36,613 bases of DNA, taken from contig JACOYJ010000025.1 in assembly GCA_016181885.1 (NCBI GenBank), positions 1 to 36,613 on the forward strand, given 5' to 3'. The stretch comes from Candidatus Pacearchaeota archaeon (GTDB lineage Archaea; Nanobdellota; Nanobdellia; Pacearchaeales; GW2011-AR1). Position numbers and translations under genes: made by a program. Positions 20,482 through 28,360 of the stretch are shown here, one piece after another. The first letter of the stretch is position 1; each line of letters begins with the position of its first letter. The notes beneath the pieces were generated by a model that ran no database searches, had not been told where the DNA came from, and saw only the letters and a program-made list of their open reading frames with translations.

Positions 20482-21180
20482 ATGGGAAAGAGAATAATTG
20501 TTCAGGCGCGCGGGCATGGAAGCCCAAGCTATAGAGTTCCGAGAAAAATCTTCAGCATAAGATTAAAATATCCAGGCAATTTAGCTGGCGAGGGAAAAGT
20601 GATTAAATTGCTTAACTCTCCCGCGCACACAGCTCCGCTTGCAAAAGTAAGCTGCAATAAAGGAATATTTTTCATGCCTGCATTTAAGGGAATGATTGAG
20701 GGGCAGACAATAAATTTCGACGGAAAAAATATTGATGCTGGAAATATAATGAGGCTTGGGGATTTGCCGGTGAAAACTGAGATTTATAATATTGAATCTT
20801 CCCCAGGAGACGGAGGGGTTTTCATAAAGACGGGGGGAAGTTTTGCAACAATAAATAAGATTATGGGCAAAGAAGTTTTCGTTTTAATGCCATCAAAAAA
20901 AGAAAAGGGCTTTAATCCCAACTGCAGGGCTGTCGTCGGGGTTATTGCTGGGTCGGGCAGGCTTGAAAAACCAGCAGTAAAGGCTGGAAAGATGTTTTAT
21001 ATCAAGAAAGCTAAAAATAAATTATGGCCAAGAACATCTGCGATAAAGATGAACGCAATAGATCATCCGTTTGGGTCAGGCAGGGGAAAGAATCCTAAGA
21101 GCAAGATTGCCAAGAGAAATGCGCCTCCAGGAGCCAAGGTTGGGCACTTAAGGCCAAGCAGAACAGGAAAGAAAAGATGA
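20482..21180 (+). CDS. rpl2: Large-subunit ribosomal protein uL2
   Basis: uL2 is needed for subunit association and peptidyl transfer. At 232 aa it shows RGHGSPSYRVP, HTAPLAKV, the GGSFATINK region and the C-terminal HPFGSGRGKNP, where the conserved histidine lies close to the catalytic centre. Its stop overlaps the uS19 start as ATGA. Confidence 0.97.
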   Translation: MGKRIIVQARGHGSPSYRVPRKIFSIRLKYPGNLAGEGKVIKLLNSPAHTAPLAKVSCNKGIFFMPAFKGMIEGQTINFDGKNIDAGNIMRLGDLPVKTEIYNIESSPGDGGVFIKTGGSFATINKIMGKEVFVLMPSKKEKGFNPNCRAVVGVIAGSGRLEKPAVKAGKMFYIKKAKNKLWPRTSAIKMNAIDHPFGSGRGKNPKSKIAKRNAPPGAKVGHLRPSRTGKKR

Positions 21181-21575
21181 TAATAACTAAAAAGAAAGAC
21201 TTCACATATAGGGGGAAAACTATGGAAGAGTTGCAGACCTTAGAAGTCAGAGAATTTGCAAAATACCTAAAATCAAGAAGCAGAAGAACTGTCTTAAAAA
21301 ATTTCCAGGATATAGAAAAATTTGTCAACGAATCTAAAGAGAAGATTTCGCGGGATAAGAAAATAAAGACTCATAAAAGAGACATAGTCATTGTTCCGGC
21401 AATGATTGGAATGAAAATGCAAATTTACAACGGCAAAACATTTGAGCCAGTCGAGATAACTGGAGAAATGCTTGGGCATAGGCTTGGAGAGTTTGCGCCA
21501 ACCAAAAAGAGAGTTCAGCATGGAAGCGCCGGAATTGGAGCAACTAAAGGAAGCAAGCATAAGGCTAAGAAATAA
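21177..21575 (+). CDS. rps19: Small-subunit ribosomal protein uS19
   Basis: uS19 contacts uS13 in the 30S head. The 132-aa archaeal form has KTHKRDIVIVPAMIGMKMQIYNGK and the C-terminal LGEFAPTKKRVQHGSAGIGATKGSK, where the family is most conserved. It lies in the standard uL2-uS19-uL22 order. Confidence 0.97.
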   Translation: MIITKKKDFTYRGKTMEELQTLEVREFAKYLKSRSRRTVLKNFQDIEKFVNESKEKISRDKKIKTHKRDIVIVPAMIGMKMQIYNGKTFEPVEITGEMLGHRLGEFAPTKKRVQHGSAGIGATKGSKHKAKK

Positions 21576-21577
21576 AA

Positions 21578-22198
21578 ATGAACAAAGACGAAACCACAAA
21601 GGCTATTGAAAGAACTGGGCATAAAATACTAGCGGGGCAAACAAAACATCCCTCAGATAATTCTTTAATGGAAGAAAAAAAGAATGAGCCTGAAGTTAAT
21701 AAACTTAAAGAAGCCCAAAAGCCAGCGACGGAAAAAACGGAAGAAAAACCCAAGGTTGAAGTAAAAAAGAAAGAAATGCCTAAGGTAAAGAGAATAATTG
21801 CCAGAGTCAACGCTCGCGATATCCCTATTTCAACAAAAAAATCTTCTGATGTTTGCAGATTTATTAAAGGTAAAAAAATAAAGACTGCGGTCCATGAGCT
21901 TGAGGAGATACTTGCCTTCAAAAGACCTTTGCCTATGAGGGGAGAGATACCGCATAGAAAAGGAAAAATAATGTCTGGGAGATATCCTCAAAAAGTCATC
22001 AAAAATTTTATAGTATTGTTGAAAAGTCTTGGAGCTAATGCTGTCGATTTAGATGATCCAGTAATCACAGAAGCGTTTGCAAACACCGGCTCAAGACCTT
22101 ATGGGAGATTTGGGCGAACGAGGAAGAAAAGAACACATATAACTTTAGTTGCGAGAGATGCAAAAAAACAAGATAAAAAAATTGGAGGAAAGAAATAA
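21578..22198 (+). CDS. rpl22: Large-subunit ribosomal protein uL22 with N-terminal extension
   Basis: uL22 lines the exit tunnel and contacts all 23S domains. The core (about residues 67-195) has VNARDIPISTKKSSDVCRF, RGEIPHRKGKIMSGRYP and RPYGRFGRTRKKRTHITL. It is preceded by about 65 residues rich in Lys, Glu, Pro and Thr that ordinary archaeal uL22 lacks; this is probably a disordered tail. The gene starts 3 nt after uS19 and is followed one base later by an inserted lipoprotein gene. Confidence 0.93.
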   Translation: MNKDETTKAIERTGHKILAGQTKHPSDNSLMEEKKNEPEVNKLKEAQKPATEKTEEKPKVEVKKKEMPKVKRIIARVNARDIPISTKKSSDVCRFIKGKKIKTAVHELEEILAFKRPLPMRGEIPHRKGKIMSGRYPQKVIKNFIVLLKSLGANAVDLDDPVITEAFANTGSRPYGRFGRTRKKRTHITLVARDAKKQDKKIGGKK

Positions 22199-22199
22199 A

Positions 22200-22601
22200 A
22201 TGGACTACAAAAAGATTATTCCAATTTTAGGTGTATCTTTATTGTCATTTTTAGGATGCTCTAAAAAAGATGATGTTCTGTATACAGAAAGAATTAGCAT
22301 AGATGCTTCAGAATTCATTGTAGAAGTCAGGCCTATTGATAAAGTTGGGAGAAGATTATGGATTTATGATTGTGGGATTGATAGAAGCAAATCCCAATGG
22401 GCAGGAGTTTCATTTGCGTTAGATGAAGATGGAAATGGGAAGATTGATAGATTAAAAGGACCTTTATTGGCATATATCCTAGATCATGATAGTACAAGGC
22501 AAGACGACCCTTATGCTATTACTGTTAATAAAAAAAGAAATGACTCTCTTAGTGGTAAATTAAATCAAGTTCTGAGAAATTCAGAAATAAAGGTAAGATA
22601 A
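22200..22601 (+). CDS. Putative small lipoprotein inserted before uS3
   Basis: The 133-aa product has a basic start (MDYKK), a hydrophobic stretch IIPILGVSLLSFLG and a cysteine (C20) followed by SKKDD, which reads as a lipobox-type signal. The mature part is a beta-rich, charged domain of unknown family; DEDGNGKIDRLKG looks like a calcium-binding DxDxNGxI loop, as in dockerin/EF-hand-like sequences. Archaeal lipoproteins exist, although the processing enzymes are poorly known. It begins one base after the uL22 stop and splits the uL22-uS3 pair. An exported lipoprotein in this cluster is unusual and points to a recent insertion. Confidence 0.75.
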   Translation: MDYKKIIPILGVSLLSFLGCSKKDDVLYTERISIDASEFIVEVRPIDKVGRRLWIYDCGIDRSKSQWAGVSFALDEDGNGKIDRLKGPLLAYILDHDSTRQDDPYAITVNKKRNDSLSGKLNQVLRNSEIKVR

Positions 22602-22602
22602 T

Positions 22603-22656
22603 ATGGAAGAAAAAATAAATTTTTCGGCGCATCTTAAATTTTTAGGGGATTATTAA
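22603..22656 (+). CDS. Possible 17-codon leader ORF before uS3
   Basis: Starts 1 nt after the lipoprotein stop and ends 1 nt before the uS3 start, so ribosomes could pass from one gene to the next. Its first bases ATGGAAGAAA repeat the uS3 start, as if that start had been duplicated. It also covers an AGGGGA ribosome-binding site for uS3. It may be only a spacer. Confidence 0.3.
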   Translation: MEEKINFSAHLKFLGDY

Positions 22657-22657
22657 T

Positions 22658-23335
22658 ATGGAAGAAAGAAAAACCGTGGATTTCAAGAAAGCTGAATTTT
22701 CGGTAAGAGAATATGTAAAAGGTTCTCTCGGGAAGGGAAAAGTCAGCAGAGTTAAAATAGAGTATACCCCTGTCGGAGAAAAGATAATCATCTCTACGCA
22801 TAAACCCGGACTAGTTATAGGCAGAGGCGGTGAGAGAATAGAGGAACTCACCAGAATACTAAAAACTAAATTCAAGCTTGAAAACCCCCATATTGAAATT
22901 GAAGAGATACAGATACCAGAACTTGATGCGCAAATAATGGCCGATGACATTGCTCTTGGATTAGAAAGATTTGGGCCTTTAAAGTTCAAAGTAATATCAT
23001 ACAAGACTCTTCAAAGAATAATAAATTCTGGGGCTATTGGAGTCGAAATAAGATTAAATGGAAAACTTCCAAGCTCAAGGGCGAAGTCATGGAGATTTGC
23101 CCAAGGATATTTAAAGAAAACTGGGGACAGCGCTAAAGTAGTTGACCGCGCAAAATCTAGGGCTGAAACAAAACCTGGAACAGTTGGCATAAAAGTGAGT
23201 ATACTTTCACCTACGGCAGTATTAAAAGACAGGATAGTAATTAATGAAAGCTTGTTAGCCCAATTAAAGCAAAATTCACAAATTAGCGAGGAAACAAAAG
23301 TAGAAAAGAAAATAAAAAGGAGGGCTAAGAGATAA
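22658..23335 (+). CDS. rps3: Small-subunit ribosomal protein uS3
   Basis: uS3 lies at the mRNA entry channel. The 225-aa protein has an N-terminal KH domain with GLVIGRGGERIEEL and the C-terminal domain with GVEIRLNGKLPSSRAKSWRF, followed by GTVGIKVSI. A good AGGGGA ribosome-binding site precedes it. A small basic tail (KKIKRRAKR) ends the protein. Confidence 0.97.
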   Translation: MEERKTVDFKKAEFSVREYVKGSLGKGKVSRVKIEYTPVGEKIIISTHKPGLVIGRGGERIEELTRILKTKFKLENPHIEIEEIQIPELDAQIMADDIALGLERFGPLKFKVISYKTLQRIINSGAIGVEIRLNGKLPSSRAKSWRFAQGYLKKTGDSAKVVDRAKSRAETKPGTVGIKVSILSPTAVLKDRIVINESLLAQLKQNSQISEETKVEKKIKRRAKR

Positions 23336-23340
23336 AAAAA

Positions 23341-23511
23341 ATGACAAACGAAGAAAGAAGAAACAAATTCAACGAGATAAAACTCGAATTGATAAAGGCA
23401 AGAGTAAATGCTGCTAAAAATGGAAGCTCTAAAACCAGGGAGGCAAAGAAGATAATAGCTAGAATGTTCACACTCGACAAATCCGACAAAAACGATTTGT
23501 CTAAGACATAA
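23341..23511 (+). CDS. rpl29: Large-subunit ribosomal protein uL29
   Basis: uL29 is a two-helix hairpin near the tunnel exit. This 56-aa protein is short even for the family, but has the pattern ERRNKFNEIKLELIKARVNA for helix 1 and SSKTREAKKIIARMFTL for helix 2, including the conserved arginine. Its position between uS3 and aIF1 is the archaeal standard. Confidence 0.9.
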   Translation: MTNEERRNKFNEIKLELIKARVNAAKNGSSKTREAKKIIARMFTLDKSDKNDLSKT

Positions 23512-23513
23512 CA

Positions 23514-23813
23514 ATGGAAATATGCCCAAAATGCGGCCTGCCAAAACCGGCCTGTGTATGCGAGCAAATAGTAAAAAGTTCGCAGAAGATACAGATTTCA
23601 ACTGACAAAAAAACATACGGAAAGATAGTGACTGTTGTCAGCGGATTGGATGACGAGACAGAAGCGAAGAAAACCGCAAAAGCTCTTAAAAATGAGCTTG
23701 CGTGCGGCGGGACATATAAAAACGGAATAATCGAACTACAGGGGAATCACAGCAAAAGGATAAAATCACTTTTGATCAAGCTCGGATTTGATTCAGACTC
23801 AATAAGCGAATAA
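23514..23813 (+). CDS. Translation initiation factor aIF1 (SUI1)
   Basis: aIF1 binds the 30S P-site region and checks start-codon pairing. The 99-aa protein starts with a zinc-ribbon-like CPKCGLPKPACVC, followed by the SUI1 domain: KKTYGKIVTVVSGLD, KNELACGGTYKNGIIELQG and a final helix. It sits where archaea normally have it, but the gene for RNase P protein Rpp29 (rnp1), which usually follows, is absent and uS17 comes directly next. Confidence 0.93.
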   Translation: MEICPKCGLPKPACVCEQIVKSSQKIQISTDKKTYGKIVTVVSGLDDETEAKKTAKALKNELACGGTYKNGIIELQGNHSKRIKSLLIKLGFDSDSISE

Positions 23814-23814
23814 A

Positions 23815-24168
23815 ATGGAAAAAAACAAAAAAACAAATGTGAAGAAAGAAAAACCAGCTGGTGCTGGATGCGATGACTCAACATGCCATATTCACGGGCA
23901 TCTTAAAGCCCATGGGAAGACATTTGAAGGGAATGTCATAAAAAAATTCCCGAGGAGAGTGGTAATTGAATTTGAAAGAATGATTTATGTCAGAAAATAC
24001 GAGAGATATGCAAAATCAAAAACCAAAATACATGCAAGACTGCCTGACTGCATGAAAGACTCAATAAGTGCTGGTGATTACATTAAGATTCAGGAATGCA
24101 GACCATTAAGCAAGATAATACATTTTGTTGTAATAAACAAAATTAAAGGAAAAGAGGAAGACAGATAG
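23815..24168 (+). CDS. rps17: Small-subunit ribosomal protein uS17
   Basis: uS17 stabilises the 5' domain of 16S rRNA. The 117-aa archaeal form has an N-terminal CDDSTCHIHGHLKAHGKTF motif, then the OB-fold core VVIEFERMIYVRKYERY and a final SKIIHFVV. Its TAG stop is one base from an inserted orphan gene. Confidence 0.95.
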   Translation: MEKNKKTNVKKEKPAGAGCDDSTCHIHGHLKAHGKTFEGNVIKKFPRRVVIEFERMIYVRKYERYAKSKTKIHARLPDCMKDSISAGDYIKIQECRPLSKIIHFVVINKIKGKEEDR

Positions 24169-24169
24169 A

Positions 24170-24448
24170 ATGGAAACAAAAAAAATATCAATCAAGTGGA
24201 ATTTGGAAACTCCAGAAAGATTATTAGAAAGATATGTTTTAAATTTAGATTCTGGAAGTGAGTTGGTTATATGTGGATTTGACAAACCTACTATAAGCAG
24301 AGAATTTGGAGAAACTATGAAGAATAATAAGATAATGCTTGTTTATACTGCTTCTGGGATAATGGACAGTTTAATAAAAAAAGACGGCGATTTTGAACAC
24401 GAAATAAACACTCAAAGGCATGAATATACTATCAGGAGATTAAAATGA
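24170..24448 (+). CDS. Orphan protein between uS17 and uL14, 92 aa
   Basis: I do not recognise it. The sequence suggests an alpha/beta fold, with strands near SELVICGFD and KIMLVYTAS and helices between; there is no membrane segment. It starts one base after the uS17 stop and overlaps the uL14 start by 4 nt (ATGA), with a GGAG ribosome-binding site for uL14 in its last codons. Being locked between two ribosomal genes argues that it is translated. Its function is unknown. Confidence 0.65.
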   Translation: METKKISIKWNLETPERLLERYVLNLDSGSELVICGFDKPTISREFGETMKNNKIMLVYTASGIMDSLIKKDGDFEHEINTQRHEYTIRRLK

Positions 24449-24846
24449 AAGCGATTAGTGCGAAGGTAAGTGAAGGATTAAATATCGGAGCTAATTTGAT
24501 TTCTGCCGACAACAGCGGAGCAAAAATAGTAAGAATCGTCGGAGTCAAGTTGGCAAAAGCCAAGAAAAGAAAACAAGTAGCTGCGAAAGTTGCTGATTGG
24601 GTGAAGGTCAGCGTCAGAAAGGGAATTCCAGACATGAAGGGGAAGGTTTTCGACGCTGTTGTTGTCAGGCAAAAAAAATCATACAGAAGGTTAACTGGAG
24701 AAAGGATTGCTTTTGAGGACAATGCTGTTGCGATATTAAAAGATGAAAAAGGGAATCCAAAGGGAACCCAGATTAAAGGGCCTGTTGCAAGGGAGGTTTT
24801 GGAGCGATGGCCTCAAGTTGCCAAAATTGCTTCAATTGTGCATTAA
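24445..24846 (+). CDS. rpl14: Large-subunit ribosomal protein uL14
   Basis: uL14 sits at the subunit interface and is a docking surface for the anti-association factor aIF6. The 133-aa protein carries SADNSGAKIVRIVGV, RKGIPDMKGKVFDAVVVRQKK and FEDNAVAILKDEKGNPKGT, the family signature. The length is normal for archaea. Confidence 0.97.
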   Translation: MKAISAKVSEGLNIGANLISADNSGAKIVRIVGVKLAKAKKRKQVAAKVADWVKVSVRKGIPDMKGKVFDAVVVRQKKSYRRLTGERIAFEDNAVAILKDEKGNPKGTQIKGPVAREVLERWPQVAKIASIVH

Positions 24847-24847
24847 A

Positions 24848-25306
24848 ATGAATCAAGAATTTAATACTGGCTGGAAATCAAGCATAAGGGCGGGAAAACA
24901 AAGAAAGTATGCAGCAAATGCTCCTCTGCATATAAAAAGAGAATTTATGTCTATAAACCTCTCTAAAGATTTAAGGAAAAAGAACAAAAAAAGAAGCATA
25001 CCGGTTAGAAAAGGCGATACTGTTAAAGTAATGAGGGGAAAATTCAAGAAAAAACAAGGAAAAGTTACGAAAGTAAATGCAAAAAGACAAAAAGTTATGA
25101 TAGAAGGAATACAGGTCAAGAAAATGGATGGCTCTAAAGTAGACATCGCTTTCAGACCCTCAAACTTGCAGATGATTGAGTTATATTCTGAAGATAAAAA
25201 GCGTGGAATTGAGCCCGTAAATGCAGAGCCTAAAAAGCAGGAAGAAAAAACTGCTGTTAATTTGGCAAAGATTAAAAAGCAGGATAAGCACGGAGGAAAG
25301 AAGTAA
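24848..25306 (+). CDS. rpl24: Large-subunit ribosomal protein uL24
   Basis: uL24 is an assembly initiator near the tunnel exit, with a KOW motif. The start at 24848 is one base after the uL14 stop; the frame is open further upstream but that part overlaps uL14. The 152-aa protein has RKYAANAPLHIKREFMSINLSKDLRK, the KOW stretch KGDTVKVMRGKFKKKQGKV and a Lys/Glu-rich tail. Confidence 0.94.
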   Translation: MNQEFNTGWKSSIRAGKQRKYAANAPLHIKREFMSINLSKDLRKKNKKRSIPVRKGDTVKVMRGKFKKKQGKVTKVNAKRQKVMIEGIQVKKMDGSKVDIAFRPSNLQMIELYSEDKKRGIEPVNAEPKKQEEKTAVNLAKIKKQDKHGGKK

Positions 25307-25307
25307 A

Positions 25308-25955
25308 ATGCACCTAAAGAGACAAGAAACGCCGAAAAGCTGGCCAATAAAAAGAAAAGGAACGAAATATTTGGTTAGACCTCTGGTAAATCTTGAACGA
25401 GGAATGCCTTTGCTGATTGTCCTAAGAGACGTGCTTGGAATTGTCCAGAATAGCAGAGAATTAAAAAAAGCCCTTCACGAAAGAAAGATTATGGTAAACG
25501 GCAGGCGCCCGAAAAACGAAAAGACTCCATTGACTATGTTTGACATAATCCATATTTTGCCTTCGAAGAAATACTACAAAGTTGTTTTAAGAAATAACGG
25601 AAAATTTGCATTTGAGGAAATTAAGGAAGGCGAAGGCAACAGCAAGATTGCCAAAATAATAAATAAGAGAATGCTGGCTGGAAAGAAGACACAGATAAAC
25701 CTAAGCGACGGACGAAATTTTTTATCGGATATCCCCTGCAACGTTAATGATTCTGCGATAATTGATTTCAAAGAACGAAAAATAACTAAATGTCTGCCGC
25801 TAAAAGAAAAAATGAAGGCAATAATTTTCTCTGGAAAACATTCTGGAGAGGTTGGGGCCATAAACAAAATAAATAACGATAAAAAGATGGTCGAACTTCA
25901 GACTAAAGCGTCTGGAATTAATGTTTTAATTAAACAACTAATGATTATAGAATAA
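25308..25955 (+). CDS. rps4e: Small-subunit ribosomal protein eS4
   Basis: eS4 is an archaeal/eukaryal 30S protein with S4-like and KOW domains. From the ATG at 25308 the product is 215 aa: an N terminus HLKRQETPKSWPIKRKGTKY, an S4-like segment KALHERKIMVNGRRPKNEKTP and a C-terminal KOW-type GKHSGEVGAINKI. It lies in the usual uL24-eS4-uL5 order. Confidence 0.95.
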   Translation: MHLKRQETPKSWPIKRKGTKYLVRPLVNLERGMPLLIVLRDVLGIVQNSRELKKALHERKIMVNGRRPKNEKTPLTMFDIIHILPSKKYYKVVLRNNGKFAFEEIKEGEGNSKIAKIINKRMLAGKKTQINLSDGRNFLSDIPCNVNDSAIIDFKERKITKCLPLKEKMKAIIFSGKHSGEVGAINKINNDKKMVELQTKASGINVLIKQLMIIE

Positions 25956-25956
25956 A

Positions 25957-26463
25957 ATGAAAGACAATGAAAATCCGATGAGAGAAATAAAGCTTGAAAA
26001 GGTAGTTCTAAGCGTGAGTGCGACTGGAGACGCTTTGGAAAAGGGAGTTAAACTATTGAAATTTTTAACAGAAAAAAATCCAGCCAAAATGAAATCTAAT
26101 AAAAGAATACCTGATTGGGGGGTAAGGCCTAACTTGGAAGTTGGAACGGTTGTAACTTTAAGGAAAGGAGCTAATGAAATTCTTAAGAGAATGCTGTCTG
26201 CTGTAGAGAATACTCTAAGAAAAAAACAGATAAGCGAAAATTGCTTTTCATTCGGCATAAAAGAATATATCGAAATTCCTGGAGTAGAGTATCAAAGAGA
26301 TATAGGAATAATGGGGCTTGATGTTACTGTGGTTTTCAAAAGGGCGGGCAGAAGAGTGAGGCTAAAAAAAATCGGCGGGGGAAAGATACCAAAAAGGCAG
26401 ATTATAACCAAAGAAGAAATAATTAAATTCATGGAGGATAATTTCAACGTAAATTTTGTTTAA
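25957..26463 (+). CDS. rpl5: Large-subunit ribosomal protein uL5
   Basis: uL5 binds 5S rRNA and forms part of the central protuberance. The 168-aa protein has MREIKLEKVVLSVSATGD, the NKRIPDWGVRPNLEVG region and the C-terminal YQRDIGIMGLDVTVVFKRAG. Its stop is followed after one base by a 19-codon frame that leads into uS14. Confidence 0.96.
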   Translation: MKDNENPMREIKLEKVVLSVSATGDALEKGVKLLKFLTEKNPAKMKSNKRIPDWGVRPNLEVGTVVTLRKGANEILKRMLSAVENTLRKKQISENCFSFGIKEYIEIPGVEYQRDIGIMGLDVTVVFKRAGRRVRLKKIGGGKIPKRQIITKEEIIKFMEDNFNVNFV

Positions 26464-26464
26464 A

Positions 26465-26524
26465 ATGAGATCAAATCTTATATTTTCACTCATCAGAAAT
26501 AAAAACCTTGGAAATTTCAAATGA
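26465..26524 (+). CDS. Possible 19-codon coupling ORF between uL5 and uS14
   Basis: ATG one base after the uL5 stop, ending in an ATGA overlap with the uS14 start. The spacing is exactly that of the real genes in this cluster, so it may be translated as a coupling leader. The peptide (MRSNLIFSLIRNKNLGNFK) matches nothing I know. Confidence 0.35.
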   Translation: MRSNLIFSLIRNKNLGNFK

Positions 26525-26751
26525 CAGCAAGCGACTGGCGAAAAATATTGAAACAACTGGAAAGCAAACCTGCGGTGAAAGCGAAGTTTCTTAAGCACAA
26601 TAAGCCTGAAGAAAGAAAAACCGGAATTGCCGTCAATAAATGCGAGAGATGCGGAAGATTCGGGGCGCATATAAAATCATACGGATTAAATTTATGCCGA
26701 CACTGCTTCAGGGAAATAGCCGAAGAAATCGGATTTAAGAAATACTCTTAG
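26521..26751 (+). CDS. rps14: Small-subunit ribosomal protein uS14
   Basis: uS14 is a zinc-binding 30S head protein. The C-terminal half has the four-cysteine site CERCGRFGAHIKSYGLNLC plus RHC, then FREIAEEIGFKKYS, as in other archaea. The 76-aa product carries about 25 extra N-terminal residues (MTASDWRKILKQLESKP) before the usual HNKPEERK start of the family core. Confidence 0.95.
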   Translation: MTASDWRKILKQLESKPAVKAKFLKHNKPEERKTGIAVNKCERCGRFGAHIKSYGLNLCRHCFREIAEEIGFKKYS

Positions 26752-26754
26752 AAA

Positions 26755-27144
26755 ATGGAAACTAAAGAAAAACAAAAAGTTAAGAAATTGAAGGGTTTAG
26801 ACGACTTGAATATTGGAGACATGATCATAATGAAAGCAGATAAATGCCCTCATTCAGATACAATTGCAGTAGTATTAAAAATTGAAGGGGAGCTACGAGG
26901 CATAGAATTATTCGATGCAGAAAAGTTACACTTTATAAAATCCTATATATCTTTCGGAGATTTAGAAGTAAATGTTATTGAACCTTCCGGCAAAGGATAT
27001 ATAGATGAAGATGGAAAGCTGATAGTAGACACATACTCAATTTATCCAATATCAAATATACGTAATAATCTTGGAGAATTATCTCAAGAAATTGAAAGAG
27101 CATTACTCGAAGCGGGATATGAAATTCCCGGGAGGATTAATTAA
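26755..27144 (+). CDS. Orphan protein between uS14 and uS8, 129 aa
   Basis: I do not recognise it. The sequence looks mainly beta: LNIGDMIIMKADKCPHSDTIAVVLKIEG suggests a small barrel, and the C terminus has a helix (NLGELSQEIERALLEAGYEI). No membrane segment is seen. It begins 3 nt after the uS14 stop and ends one base before uS8, with a GGAGG ribosome-binding site for uS8 in its last codons, so it is cleanly integrated into the cluster. It could bind RNA, but there is no direct evidence. Confidence 0.65.
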   Translation: METKEKQKVKKLKGLDDLNIGDMIIMKADKCPHSDTIAVVLKIEGELRGIELFDAEKLHFIKSYISFGDLEVNVIEPSGKGYIDEDGKLIVDTYSIYPISNIRNNLGELSQEIERALLEAGYEIPGRIN

Positions 27145-27145
27145 A

Positions 27146-27526
27146 ATGTCACACGATGTTGTTGCAGACGGATTGAATGTAATAAAGAACGCCAAAATGG
27201 CGGGGAAGGAAATTGTTAAAATAAAAACAATCTCTAATTTGCTAATTGAAGTCCTAAAAATAATGAAGCAAAAAGAAGCAATAAAGAAATATAAAATTGA
27301 TGCGAAAGAAAAATCTGTTGAGGTGCATATTGGCAATTTATACGAATGCAAGGCGATAAAGCCAAGATTCACTATAAAAAGGGGCCAGATAGACAGATAT
27401 AGAAGAAGATATCTTCCTTCCAGGCAGATTGGAACAATCGTCATTTCAACCAACAAGGGCCTGATGACTCATGATGAAGCCGAAGAGGAGCAAAGCGGAG
27501 GGTGCTTAATTGCATATTTCTACTAA
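27146..27526 (+). CDS. rps8: Small-subunit ribosomal protein uS8
   Basis: uS8 binds the central domain of 16S rRNA. From the ATG at 27146 the product is 126 aa: DVVADGLNVIKNAKMAGK for the N-terminal domain, RRRYLPSRQIGTIVISTNKGLMTH and the terminal SGGCLIAYFY for the rRNA-binding C domain. The frame is open upstream, but that part lies inside the preceding gene. Confidence 0.96.
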   Translation: MSHDVVADGLNVIKNAKMAGKEIVKIKTISNLLIEVLKIMKQKEAIKKYKIDAKEKSVEVHIGNLYECKAIKPRFTIKRGQIDRYRRRYLPSRQIGTIVISTNKGLMTHDEAEEEQSGGCLIAYFY

Positions 27527-27527
27527 A

Positions 27528-27818
27528 ATGAATGAAATATTAGATTTAACGAAAGAAAATTTGAAATTAATAGATTTTTCTAGAGGAAGAATTATTAAAG
27601 GGCAAAAAAATGAAGAATTAATAATAGTTACTGAACCTGGATTAGTTAGGAGTGTTAAAGAGGGGGGAATGTATTCTTTTATGACATTTAGAGGCAATGA
27701 TTCCACTTCTTTTTCTATATTAGAACAGAAATTAATGGTTTTTGATGATGGTCGAGTGAACTATCTTGGGAGTATAAAAAAAGATTATCATTATTCATCA
27801 GTTGAGGATAGAAAATGA
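27528..27818 (+). CDS. Orphan protein between uS8 and uL6, 96 aa
   Basis: I do not recognise it. It appears beta-rich, with a short N-terminal helix and strands such as EELIIVTEPGLV and KLMVFDDGRVNYLG. There are no cysteines and no membrane segment. It begins one base after the uS8 stop and overlaps the uL6 start by 4 nt, with a GAGGAT ribosome-binding site for uL6 in its last codons. uS8 and uL6 are neighbours in nearly all archaea and bacteria, so this is an insertion. Confidence 0.65.
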   Translation: MNEILDLTKENLKLIDFSRGRIIKGQKNEELIIVTEPGLVRSVKEGGMYSFMTFRGNDSTSFSILEQKLMVFDDGRVNYLGSIKKDYHYSSVEDRK

Positions 27819-28360
27819 AAAAAGAAATTTTCCAAGAGATTGAAATTCCGAACAATGTTAAAGTGGATATTTTAGGCAATCTGATAACTGTTATTGGAAA
27901 AGAGGGAGAAAACAAAAGAAAGTTTGACTTTACTGGAATAGAGACAAATAAAGAAGAGAATAAAATAATTATTGGAAATAAGAAATCAACAAAGAATGAG
28001 AAAAAAAGAATAAACAGCATTGCCGCTCATATTAGGAATATGGTTGGGGGGGTTCAGAAAAAATACGAATATGACCTGAAAATTTGCTTTAGTCATTTTC
28101 CGTTCACTGTTGAAATTTCCGGGAACGAAGCTAAAATAAAGAACTTCCTCGGAGAAAAAGTTCCAAGAGTTCTGAAGCTTAATGCTGGGGTGGAGATAAA
28201 AGCTGACAAGGAAATGATAAAAGTTTTATCAGTGGATAAAGAACTTGCGGGCCAAACTGCTGCTGATCTTGAAACTGTGACTAAGATAAGAGGAAGGGAC
28301 AGAAGGGTTTTCCAAGACGGGCTTTTCATAACAAGTAAACCTGGAGAGGAAGAACTATGA
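27815..28360 (+). CDS. rpl6: Large-subunit ribosomal protein uL6
   Basis: uL6 sits near the factor-binding site and the sarcin-ricin loop. The 181-aa protein has EIPNNVKVDILGNLITVIGKEG, HIRNMVGGVQKKYEYDLKI and the C-terminal ETVTKIRGRDRRVFQDGLFI, matching the two duplicated family domains. It ends in an ATGA overlap with eL32. Confidence 0.96.
   Translation: MKKEIFQEIEIPNNVKVDILGNLITVIGKEGENKRKFDFTGIETNKEENKIIIGNKKSTKNEKKRINSIAAHIRNMVGGVQKKYEYDLKICFSHFPFTVEISGNEAKIKNFLGEKVPRVLKLNAGVEIKADKEMIKVLSVDKELAGQTAADLETVTKIRGRDRRVFQDGLFITSKPGEEEL

Noticed and set aside
27103-27456. Long antisense frames across uS8 and other ribosomal genes
   Set aside because: These are mirror frames of AT-rich lysine-rich coding sequence; the sense-strand proteins are certain.
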